Shown: in pieces, positions 35,141 through 45,500 of the stretch
How positions within the stretch are numbered: position 1 is the first letter of the stretch
Layout: every line of letters begins with the position of its first letter
From: Arabidopsis thaliana
Taxonomy: Eukaryota; Streptophyta; Magnoliopsida; Brassicales; Brassicaceae
Direction of reading: 5' to 3'
Assembly (NCBI RefSeq): GCF_000001735.4
Contig: NC_003075.7
Span: forward strand, 18,043,001 to 18,107,000
Length of the DNA: 64,000 nucleotides
Made by a program: the position numbers and the translations under genes
The notes under the pieces: model-generated
What the model was told of the DNA's origin: nothing
Seen by the model: only the letters and a program-made list of their open reading frames with translations
The model's database searches: none

Positions 35141-37002
35141 TTAGATTTTGTCCTCCGTCTCTTCCTTCTTTGCCTCTTCTACAGCCGGTTCGCCACCAGT
35201 CTCTTCCTTCTTAGCCTCTTCTACAGCCTGTTCACCCTCAGTTTCTTCCTTCTTAGCCTCTTCTACAGCCGGTTTGTCCTCAGTCTCTTCCTTCTTTGCC
35301 CCTTCTACAGCTGGTTCCTCCTCTTGAGCATCCTCCTCAGAATGCTCCGTGCTTCAATGTTCAAAGACAAAATAATTTAAGAGTAAGAAACATGCTTACA
35401 AAATTTACAACTTCCCACAATACTCAACAACACTAACTAAAAAACCCATTACCATCACGCAGAAAGAGAAAAACAGAGCTCTCTAAACATGGGATGCCAG
35501 ATCAAAAAAACAAAACAGAAAGAGAGATCCAATCTTTCAGCTTCACTTCAAGACATCAACTTCCATGTATGAATGTAGAGAAAAACTAATAACACCAAAT
35601 TTAACATATTAACTACTATACTAATGCAGTGATCCATAACACATGAATGATCATCCAAAATCTCACTGTTTATAGCATATATATGAATCCCTATCTCCCA
35701 CAATATACACAATTTCTTAGACCCATGTCAATAATTTCCACAGACAGTAAGAGATCAATACTTTGCCCGACTAAGATGGTATAATCAGAAAACAAGCAGG
35801 CAAACTAAAGAAACGAATCAACCAAGTTTTATTATAGTCAAAGAAGATATATACCTTTTCCTCCAACTTCTTTCAATACGTTCCTCGTCTTTACGGCCAT
35901 TGCCAAGACCAAAGCCCATCTTCCCTGTAGATTTCTCATTAGGCTTCTCCATGGCTGCAGCAATGTCCTTAAGCTTTTCAGCCTCGAGCTTCTCGTCAAT
36001 CTCTTTCCAATCCTGGCCTTTCTCAGCCAGAACTTCCTCTCTAGGTCTTGCGTTCCCAAAAGGATTAGCACCTTTAGGTTTCTCCACAATGACCAAGACC
36101 GGACTCTCCGGCTTCACGACCTCCACAACGGCCACGGGAAGTGTACGTGGCTGTAACACCAATCTTGGGCGTGAACCACCGCTCGGTGGTGGCGAGCCAT
36201 TAGCAGCACCGCTTTCTTCTCTTCTTCTTCCCCAGGTATCCGATTCAGAACCACCACCACCACCGTATTGAGAATCCCGGTTTCTAGACAAGGATTCAAA
36301 ACTTCCCCTTTTCTCAAATCTGTCACCGCCGCCGCCGTTGCTAGAAACGAATCTCCGGGGCTCCGATGGCTTAGTGGAGACCCAGCTATCGACTTCATCA
36401 GCCTTGGACTGAGACTGAGATTCGAAGAATCCTCCGCCGCTGCCTCTCTCTCTTCTCTCGAATCCGTTTCCGCTAATTGGTTTCTTGGCGGCGGCCCAGT
36501 TATCATCCTCATCCGCACGCGACGGACCCGAATCCCTGCTAGGTTCCCTATCCCGGTTGAATCCACCGCCTCTCCTTTCCCCATCCTCCGAAACCCTAGA
36601 CGAACCCCACCTCGAGCTGGACGACTCATCTCCATAACGACCACCACCATAGCTCCGGAAACCACCTCCAAGCTTAGATCTATCAAGCTCCTCAGCAGAG
36701 CGTTCACGTGGACCGGTCGGAAGAGCGACCAGCTCAGCCTGAGTGAGACGCTCCGTCTGTGGAGCCGGCTTTGCCTTAGCAGTACCGTAGGTAGCGAATT
36801 CAGCAAGAGAGATGGTTTGGCCCTTCTTCTTCTTCGTTTTGGTGGTCGCTGCAGCGGCTAAGGAAGGGAAATCGGAGGAATCTTCGGCAGAGGATTTCTG
36901 GTTGGTGGGAGAGGGTTGTTGTTTGAGCTCAGCTTCATGTTCCTCGGCTTCAAGAGCCCAAGCACCAGGCTTTGCCCAAACAGATGATACAGCAGCCGCC
37001 AT
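35141..37002 (-). CDS. eIF4B-like plant translation initiation factor
   Basis: Glycine/arginine-rich eIF4B-type protein (Arabidopsis AT4G38710), an RNA-binding cofactor that stimulates eIF4A helicase during cap-dependent initiation. Exons 37002-35855 and 35351-35141 join in frame to 452 residues. The N-terminus MAAAVSSVWAKPGAWALEAEEHE is the conserved plant eIF4B start. It is followed by a Lys tract with GQTISLAEFATYG, the LPTGPRERS motif, then a long Arg/Gly/Ser/Glu-rich disordered region. Near the end of exon 1 is the conserved RPRLVLQPRTLPV and a helical segment RPREEVLAEKGQDWKEID. Exon 2 encodes four near-identical 14-residue acidic/Lys repeats (PAVEEAKKEETEDK type). No folded RRM is evident. 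Confidence 0.93.
35147..35314 (-). repeat. Four tandem 42-bp coding repeats in eIF4B-like exon 2
   Basis: Four in-phase 42-nt units (35314-35273, 35272-35231, 35230-35189, 35188-35147), each encoding a 14-residue P/Q-A-V-E-E/G-A-K-K-E-E-T block with two or three variable final residues. They end two codons before the stop. Confidence 0.9.
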
Positions 37003-37483
37003 GATTGGATTCTTCTTCTCTTCTTCTCTTCTTCTGCTTCTTCTTCTTCTTCTTCTCTTCTCTTCGTGTGAATCAAAAACAATGAATGGCTCACCGAATC
37101 TCGATTTCCTTTTTATAGTTAGATCTTTTTGGGTTTTGATCGGACGGTTATGAATTCATCATATCAATAGGGTTTTATTATTTAGTATATTTTCCATTCC
37201 TTCACCTACAAGGAGAAGGAAACAGTGTTGTTGGATCAAAATAATAATAGTCAATGTTATATGATCTATATATGGTAACAAATCTGTCCTAAGAGCTCAA
37301 AAAGAAATGAATATGAACAAACAGTGGACAAATTTGTATACAAAAGACTGTTACAAAACTATCAAGTATATACAGAAAGCTAGTTTACATTCTTTTCCCC
37401 ACTAAGAGATTAATTAGATGATCTTCTGATTCGGATCCCAACATCCTTCCGTTCAGCACAAGGTTTAAATCTTTGTTACCTTC
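37003..37483. other. Spacer between eIF4B-like promoter and NIPA gene
   Basis: About 480 bp: a TTC/TCT-repeat leader of the eIF4B-like gene on plus next to the ATG, then the 3' UTR of the NIPA gene. Nothing else. Confidence 0.55.
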
Positions 37484-39305
37484 CTAATATTCAGGACTGT
37501 ACAAACTTGTCAAATGTTCTTCGTCAAAGCTCTTCCCTGAATCCTGCCATCTCATTCGTCGTGGCGAAGCTTGTTCCTCTTCTCTCGTGGAATGGAGTAT
37601 AACCGTTCCTGTAAGCACTGTGATGAATCCACAAATCTCAGAGGCTATGCTGTCTGTGTTTTGCCCATTCCAGTCCTGTTAAGAAAAAGGTGATTCATTT
37701 GACAATCTTGAAACACGAGGATCATTACTCTTTAATGTTTGTTGAAATCTCTCTACCTTGAACATGATTGCACTAGCGACAATTGTGAGTGTTGTGAACA
37801 TCACATAATAGATTGGAGAAACAATTGCTGCGTTGAATGTGTCCAGCGCCTGACAAAACAAAACATATGACTACTATTAACCATTGGCCAAAGTGTGCTC
37901 AACACTACATCACACAGACACATGCACAGGTTCTTCTTACCTTGTTGAGGTAAATCATTTGCATAACAACACAGATTGCTGCAACCATGGCAAAAAACCA
38001 AGTCTCTGGATACCAGATCTGGTTTATCCCTTCAAATGTTAACTTTATGGCAATCCCTACAGCCTTGATGCTCATAACCTATTTGAAATTAAAACCTTTA
38101 GAGAACAAAAAATGGGAAAAGATATAGAGCTCAGCACTAAATTCCGAGATGCTTACTGTGAGAGAACCCATCAATGAACAAATTCCGATATACACAAGAA
38201 TGTTGGTTTGGCCGCAGAGAGGTTCACAGTAGAGAATCAAAGCAAGGACTATCGACATTGATATGGCTACGTAAATTAGAAAAGCTGTCTCACACAAAAA
38301 AGAGAAGGGATATACGTTATTGTCTATATCAGTAACATAAACACAGAGAGAGAGAGAGGTAGAAAAAGCAAAACCTGGTTGCATTGCTAGTTTCCAGATT
38401 TCTTCTACAGAATTGGGAGTCTGCTCCTGAGGTGCGTGTATGACGATCATAACTGAGCCCACAATGCAACAAACACATCCCCAAACTCCCATTTTCCTAA
38501 GTTTTTCGTCTAACAAGAAATGTGCCAAAACAGCACTAGGAGGGAGCAATCAGGGCAAAAGATGAAAAGGTTAGTCAGAGAAAAGGTGAAATACCACTCA
38601 AAAAGATGCCAATACAGTACAAACCTGATGATTATACTTAATGCGCCAAGAGGAGTGACTAGTACAGCAGGTGCATAAACGTAAGCCACAAAGTTAGCAA
38701 TTTCTCCAAAAGTCACTGAGTTACAAAATCTCACATTTAGAACGATGGTTTTTAAGATGGGAAGAGTCATATGGAAAATAAAAGATGGTTTTTTTGAACT
38801 CACTTGTTACCAAGCCTACCCACCAAAGTGGCTCTAACAAATATGTATAACCTCCGAAACCTGCACCATTCATCAAGCAAGTCATACTCCCATTTCTTGA
38901 CATGCAAATATTCTCAAACAAATGATAGCAGAAAGGCACAGAACCAAAAGGTGAAACAAAACATAGTGGATAAGAAATCTATTGCTGATGGATCATCTGC
39001 TATTAAGAAAATGTGTCAACATGGATTCATTTCAATGTCTATAGAAAATGAATTCTTCCAATTCAGACAGCTAAACCCTGATCGAGCAGATGGGTTGTTC
39101 AATATCTATCTAATAATTAAAGCAGAAAGTAAATTTAGGAGCATGGAATTGGATTCTAAAAAAAAAGCAAGCGGGGAAACGAACCAGCGCGGGTGCCATT
39201 AGCAGCAGCGCGCTTGAGACCTTTCTTCTTCAAAATGAAGCTGGAACCTATGAAGACGCTCGACGACACAGCTAATACCAGACCCATCTCATTGTCCGAC
39301 ACCAT
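37484..39305 (-). CDS. NIPA7: NIPA-family (DUF803) magnesium transporter, probably NIPA7
   Basis: Multi-pass membrane protein of the NIPA/DUF803 family, annotated as probable Mg2+ transporters of endosomal and plasma membranes (Arabidopsis AT4G38730). Eight exons: 39305-39185, 38860-38804, 38715-38625, 38535-38375, 38284-38157, 38078-37941, 37849-37757, 37675-37484, in frame to 326 residues. Conserved blocks: [56 protein letters not shown]-type [11 protein letters not shown], and [20 protein letters not shown], all within about nine hydrophobic spans. An upstream in-frame ATG at 39389 would add 28 unrelated residues; 39305 gives the family-typical N-terminus and length. The symbol is from memory and less certain than the family. 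Confidence 0.9.
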
Positions 39306-40619
39306 CGTTTCCTTTGCTATCTTGGTTTGCAGCAAACAAGGTGTTAAATCAAACAGAGGCCCCAAAAGAAGCCCTGAATCGTATCCCAAAAGGCAATTAA
39401 TCGTTTGGTAGAAGAAATCTGATTGTTTTTGATATTGATGATCACAAAATCCCCGCTACGGAAACAGGAAGAAGGAATGAGAATCGCAGGATTTTTGGAG
39501 TCGTGGTGAAATAATTCAAATGGGGGGAGAGAGAGAGAGAGAAAGAGAAAGCCCCCATTCCTCCTCTCCAGAGACGACAGCTCATGAGAGATTTCGTCGT
39601 CTTTTGTCGGAAACTATTAAAATATAATATAAATCTGCTGCTTCGCGGACCACCTTCTTATATTAGCCAGTAGCCATCCGTCCGCTTCTTCATTTCTGTT
39701 GTTAATCAAATCTTTAATCCTTGTTTATTTATAGTTGTAAGATGAGTTTTTTATATTCTACGAAAACTGAGTACACAAACGTGAAATCTTCCAAAAAATG
39801 AAATTTGTGTTAGCAAGCAAATAAATCACAGCAGCTATACTATTTTCATTTTTGGCTTTCACACGTATTGGCTTCCCTCACAATTATTTTATTCTGAAAT
39901 CGTAATTAAAGGCATATGCGTCCCTGCTGGCTGCATATAAATATGAGATTCAGTCTTCTCTGAAACATTTATTTGATTTGGTAATTGGTATGTCATCAAT
40001 CATTCATCACAGTCTCCAGAAAAATCGTGTGGATTTTAAAACTGGTTTGGGGCCTGATTTGATGGGCCGGCCTTCAGGTGGAAAATTTTCGTTTTCATAT
40101 AATAGTGAGTACGAAGGCAATTATATTTGAAGGCCCACTAAAGTTGATCTTATCGACAAACCCGTGATTTAAACAAAAAAATAGGCCCACTGGTATTGTT
40201 TATTATTATTGCCATTAATTGGGTTTTCTAATTTGCTTCTCTGCAGAATCACGTGTGTTACTTTTTTAGACCAAGACCTTGTGGTGGTGTAGCCCCTCTG
40301 CGTCAACGTGGATCATAACGTCGTCCACCATTAATTAGATAGGTGAACAAAAACTCGACCAAGTATTTTTATCTGTTCCAACGGAAATGCAGATAACAAA
40401 GATGAAATTTGGTAACGTAAATTAGATATGATAAAAGAGTGCTCATTCCTTATTTCTGGTAGTTAATATTAAAGGGGCAAGTTTATATATGTTCCCATGA
40501 GAACACACACCAAACTTATGACTACAAATTTTAAAAAGACTCCATAACAAAAGCAAAAGCATAAAGAGACACCACAATGACGACGATGATGCTAAATTAA
40601 GGATGATGATAGGAAGATC
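39306..40619. other. Spacer between NIPA promoter and ROC1 3' end
   Basis: About 1.3 kb. The left end is the NIPA leader, with a GA tract on plus at 39527-39542 (CT-rich in the sense direction). The rest is AT-rich with the ROC1 3' UTR at its right end. No gene recognised. Confidence 0.55.
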
Positions 40620-41138
40620 CTAAGAGAGCTGACCACAATCGGCAACAACCACAGGCTTCGTCGGCTTTCCAGATGATGATCCAACCTTCTCGATGGCCTT
40701 TACCACGTCTAAGCCTTCCACGACCTGCCCAAACACCACGTGCTTCCCATCAAGCCAATCGGTCTTCACGGTGCAGATGAAGAACTGAGATCCGTTCGTG
40801 TTTGCACCGGCGTTCGCCATCGACAGGATCCCCGGTCCGGTGTGCTTCCTCTCGAAATTCTCGTCCTCGAACTTGCTCCCGTAGATCGACTCACCGCCTG
40901 TTCCGTTCCCGGCGGTGAAATCTCCTCCCTGGCACATGAAGTTAGGGATCACACGGTGAAACTTAGATCCCTTGAAGTGAAGGGGTTTTCCGGTACCGCC
41001 AACACCTTTCTCTCCGGTGCAGAGAGCTCTGAAATTCTCGGCAGTCCTGGGAGTCTTATCGGTGTACAGCTCCATCACGATCCTTCCCGCGGGCTGGCCG
41101 TCGATGGTCATGTCGAAGTATACCTTAGGGAACGCCAT
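40620..41138 (-). CDS. ROC1: Cyclophilin peptidyl-prolyl isomerase ROC1 (CYP18-3)
   Basis: Intronless cytosolic cyclophilin A-type cis-trans prolyl isomerase (AT4G38740), 172 residues, the target type of cyclosporin A. Catalytic and drug-binding residues are present: R62 in [17 protein letters not shown] residues in GSQFFICT, W128 in [12 protein letters not shown]. The plant-specific loop insertion [14 protein letters not shown] (about 44-57) is intact, as are Cys40 and Cys69 that plant cyclophilins use in redox control. The frame extends upstream to an ATG at 41243, but that lies 5' of the TATA box (41228-41234), so [10 protein letters not shown] at 41138 is the start. High GC content and high codon bias fit an abundant housekeeping protein. 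Confidence 0.98.
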   Translation of the reverse strand: MAFPKVYFDMTIDGQPAGRIVMELYTDKTPRTAENFRALCTGEKGVGGTGKPLHFKGSKFHRVIPNFMCQGGDFTAGNGTGGESIYGSKFEDENFERKHTGPGILSMANAGANTNGSQFFICTVKTDWLDGKHVVFGQVVEGLDVVKAIEKVGSSSGKPTKPVVVADCGQLS

Positions 41139-41227
41139 TCTTGTTGTTTGAAACGTGAGATCTCTATCAGACTGAAGAAGAGGTTTGTTGTGGATGATGA
41201 ATAGAGGATTTATCGGTGAGGTTATCG

Positions 41228-41234
41228 ATTTATA
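41228..41234 (-). promoter_or_regulatory. TATA box of ROC1
   Basis: Minus-strand TATAAAT, 90 bp upstream of the ATG. It sets the transcription start at about 41195-41205 and rules out the upstream in-frame ATG. Confidence 0.7.
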
Positions 41235-41423
41235 GCCGGCCAAGGGGAAGCGGCGAATATCTCACAGATAAACAAGATTATTACATGTGGGAAAATCTCA
41301 ACGGCTTTAAGATCTTAACCGTGGTTAGGTTAAGAGTTTGACCACCGGTTAAGTAGGGGTCAGTCAGTCAGTGCGTTGGAGTATCTCAGACTTGGCATAT
41401 GCCCCTCCTGGAGCAACGTGCCA

Positions 41424-41429
41424 CACGTG
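41424..41429. promoter_or_regulatory. G-box (CACGTG) in the ROC1 promoter
   Basis: Palindromic CACGTG within CCACACGTGTCCC, about 195 bp upstream of the TATA box; this is the classic bHLH/bZIP (PIF, ABF) site. Use is inferred. Confidence 0.5.
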
Positions 41430-42032
41430 TCCCACAATTTCTAAACAACTTGCTAAAAACAACGTCTTTTAATCTTAAAAATTAATTTTATTTACTGTCA
41501 GTTCAAATTCAAAAAAATTGAACCGTTAAACTTTAGTAGTAACGCATACTATATGCATGACTTTCAATTAACACTATCAATGCTTTGCGCAATAGTCCAC
41601 CCCTCATAAATGTTAGCTGTAATGAGTGGTTTTCTTTTTAGGGTTAAATTTTTCCTCATAGTAAGTAAACGTGTTCAAGAGTAGAGGGAATTCAAAAATC
41701 AGAATAATCTAGAATAAGTGATTATCAAAAGTTAGTTGAGTGAGAATTATTCGGAACTGCACTTTCTGCGGCCTAGAGTCAGAGAGAGAACCAATCAAAA
41801 GAATTTGTTGAGAGGTAAGCAATTTAAAAAAATGAAAGCAACGAGCGGCCCAAAAGGAGTGGACAGCATGAGCCGAACATTTTTTTAAAGCTATGATATG
41901 AAATAAAGAGAATAATACTATTATATGACTAACATATACCAATGGTACAATAGCCGGTTTAATCACTCATCAAGGAAGGAATCTAATACATACGTACCAC
42001 ATTCAAGCATGGTCCTCATGTTTGTTTTGTTT
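41430..42032. other. Spacer between ROC1 promoter and NUP188 3' end
   Basis: About 600 bp, AT-rich; it should include the NUP188 3' UTR. No ORF with recognisable content. Confidence 0.55.
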
Positions 42033-42507
42033 CTAAAGTGATCCAGGATACAGAAACGCAGCTATTTTCTTCAGTGAATCTATGGACGGTTCTAAGTAGG
42101 TATGCACCTCAGCAGCTGATCGAGACAAAACAAAAGAAGCAGCAATGTTACGAAACCGTTTTCACTTTTTCCTTGCAACTAAATCGTATTTTAAAAAAGG
42201 CACCAAATCCCAAAATAGTCTTGTCAATATTACTATGGAAGAAACACTTGTTACCTTTCACTAGTTTTTTCAAGTCTTTGGAGAAGTTATCCACACGCCC
42301 AAATACAGGATGGATCCTGCAAACCTGAACTACACAGAGTTCCAAGTATAACGACATCTCTGTCGTTTGGATCAGCATAAGGCACAACTTCTTTACTTCA
42401 TCTGGAATCTCTTTGGATTTGTAATTATCACATAGCTCAGCGACTATCGCCGTCGCTTGGTCCTGCATTTTAATATACACATTGTAGTACCAAGCAAAGA
42501 GAGGATG

Positions 42508-42541
<34 letters not shown>

Positions 42542-45500
42542 GAAACCAGTAACCGTTCTTGGTCTCGAATTAACGTACCTGTAGACCATGTAAAATCTCC
42601 GGCTCTGGAAGCTCAGGGAAATGAGCAATATCGACATATCCCACTTCCTCTGCCCTCGTAACAACACCCTCTGCTTGTAAGCACAGAAATTTCAACAATA
42701 GAGAAGCCACTCTATATATCTGTATCGCAACTGAGTCTGAAAATTGCGATTGAGGAACAGACCCAGGATGTTCTGTTGTGTCTCCCCTAACAACTAGAGC
42801 AGTCGAGATAGATACTGCAGTGATCTTGGGTTTCCCAACACAAACTAAAGGTGCTAGCGAAAACCATCCGTGTTTGGTATTGATGAAAGACGGTCTTTTG
42901 CAGGAATCAAACTCTTCTTTCGCTACTGGAGGGCATAACAGATGAGATATGTGGCTCTGAGACTCTCTAAGCCGTTGAGCGCCTTTGCTGATAAAGGCCA
43001 AGAGATGTATTGTCATTTCTCTTAATGGAGAATCCATATCCTTCATAATTTTAACCCATGATCTCCAATGGCTAGCTAATGCACACAGCAGAAGGAGAGT
43101 ATGCTCGGTTACTCTCAGATAAGCAAGGGAAGTCCACGTCCGTTGACTTCGTAGCCTCACTTTGTCACGATCATCAGAAGGGAAATCTGGTGCAGCGAGA
43201 TAGTATGAGATCATGTAACCTTTCTCCAAGAAAAAGTAAGATATGACACTCTCCACAATATCAGCCCCTGCAGAAACAGATCCTAGAGAATGAACCATGG
43301 CAGTAACCACAGCCAAACCGATTCCCCAGATATGCTGAGTTTTTTCTGTCTTTTCTAGCAGCGAGCCCTTTTCATTGTCAGATACCAAAGTAGACATTCC
43401 ATCCGGAAACTCCATTAACAAAGCTCTTAAAGTCGAGAAAAATCCAGAATTTAGAAGCATCTGAGCACCGCCATGAACTTGAGCAATAGTTAAGAAAAAT
43501 TTTAGTATTGCTGAAACGGATGTTGTGGATTTCTTATCCTGAAGCTGTAGAATAACATGCTGCAAGCGGAGTTGACTCTGTATAATAGGGAACCATGTCT
43601 CTGGCGTCAAAAAATTCCTGAGAATCAAGTCTACTGTGGTCAGGCAGAGAGTCAAGTACTCGGGATTCCCCATGAAGTTGCAGAGAAGGGGTAATAATCC
43701 AATTGTAGCATCAGATATTTCTGCAAAATCTTTGGCTAGCACCATATGTCCCATCCCACTCGAGTTTGAGTTGTCTGAACCAAAACCCACAACCAGGAGC
43801 AGCACCTCAAGCAGGAGGTTTATCGTCTTCTTCAATATAGCATTTGAATGCCTCAAACTACCAAGGATCTTGAGGCCAGGCCCAACATTTCTCAGGACAA
43901 GTGCACATACAGATAATGAAAGATTTTTCTTTGCGGATTTCAATAGGCGGGATAGCAAGTCTGCCTGTGCTGTAAGAATATCAAACACAATCTTGGGTGC
44001 ATCCCAGAGAGAGGCAAGTGAATCAACCGTGGTGCAAAATTTTCGGCATACTTTATCAATGCTTAAAAGAGTGACTCGAGAAGGGATTTTCCTTTCCGCA
44101 GCTGCACTTTCTTCAAGAGACTGCACATAAGGTGTAGCATTTAGATGTACCGAAATCTTAAATTAAGATCCCAAAAGTGGGACATACAACATTTCTACCG
44201 TCTATATTGGAGTACATAGGCCAGTTTAGATTAATTCTATTTGTTCGGTTTAGTATTGGTTAGATCTTATACCACACTTGTATATAACAGAGTAATTGTA
44301 CAGTGTAATCATTAGAACTTTCTCATTCATCTTAATGATTACACTGTACAATTACTCTGTTATATACAAGTGTGGTATAAGATCTAACCAATACTAAACC
44401 GAACAAATAGAATTAATCTAAACCGGCCTATGTACTCCAATAGTCTAGTATGTTTGAGTCAGCTATTAGCTAAAACGTTAAATGAGGAAAAACAATCTAG
44501 CCCATAAATGTATTATGATGGGATAAACTCAGAAAAGCTAATTAAAACAGAGAAACTTACATTATCCTCATAAAGTATCAAGACGGAAATCAATGCATGC
44601 AAAACAGAGAGCTGCGAAGTTGAGAGTAAAACCATCGAGTTTGCTCTCTGCATGTAGTTCAACATTTCCTCTGCCGTTGTTTTAGATGTCTTCCACTCAG
44701 AGAAATCCCAAATATCAATACCTAATTCAGTCTGTATTTGCTGAGTGTCAAACAAACAGTCCCCCAAAGCCATATTTACATCCTTATTAGTTTTCTGTTT
44801 ATATTTCTCCCAAAAGCTCGTCTCCACTAGAAACTGGAAAAGCTCTTTGAAAGGACCAGTTGGGATATCACGACCCTCAAGTTTTCCTTGAAGATGACAG
44901 TATAGATCGCTGAAAATCATAGGCATCAACTCCTTTCCTCCACTAGAAATAGAACCCAATAGATTGTAAGCAAAATGTGAAACAGTGGTAAACCTTTTGA
45001 ATAACATGAGAACGAATAATTAAAGATTAAGGAGAAGCACTGCCGACTGTAGATTTAAGAAAGATAAATGTGCTACTGAATTTGAAAATTAGCAAAGAAA
45101 TGCTGGAAAAGCAAAAATGTAAGAAATAATGGTCTTACCTATAACCAAGTTTTGAATATTGCGCCAACAACTCAGAAAAAGCAGGTTGAGCACAAAGCTG
45201 TCAGCATATTGTTAAACAAGCAACAGATTCAGATATGACAAGGCCTTGAAAGGTGTATTGAAAAGACCAAAGATATAGATCGATCCAAAAGAGAGGAACT
45301 TACAGTTTCTGATATGAGTTTGATCTTCTCAACTAAAACCATAGACAATGCTCCTGCGCCAGATGTTTCCAGTTTCACAATCAAATGCACAATAAGTAAA
45401 ACGGCAGCAACCTATCAATGCAGAAAATGAGAAACATTTAAAACTTCTAATTACTATTTCTGAAATATGGAGGCACCTAAGCAAAAGGTGTAAAGCGTGG

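Noticed and set aside
35126..35380. Plus-strand frame with repeated LFLLSLFYS blocks that looks like a membrane protein
   Set aside because: It is the antisense reading of the four 42-bp eIF4B-like repeats.
36268..36861. 197-codon plus-strand frame opposite the eIF4B-like exon 1
   Set aside because: Antisense shadow of Arg/Gly/Ser-rich coding sequence with no recognisable domain.
39306..39389. 28-residue N-terminal extension of the NIPA gene
   Set aside because: The extension does not resemble the family; starting at 39305 gives the usual N-terminus and 326 residues.
40740..41204. 154-codon plus-strand frame opposite ROC1
   Set aside because: Long open antisense frame caused by GC-rich, strongly biased ROC1 codons; no family signature.
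41139..41243. N-terminal extension of ROC1 from an upstream ATG at 41243
   Set aside because: That ATG lies upstream of the TATA box at 41228-41234, and the 172-residue form is the canonical cyclophilin.
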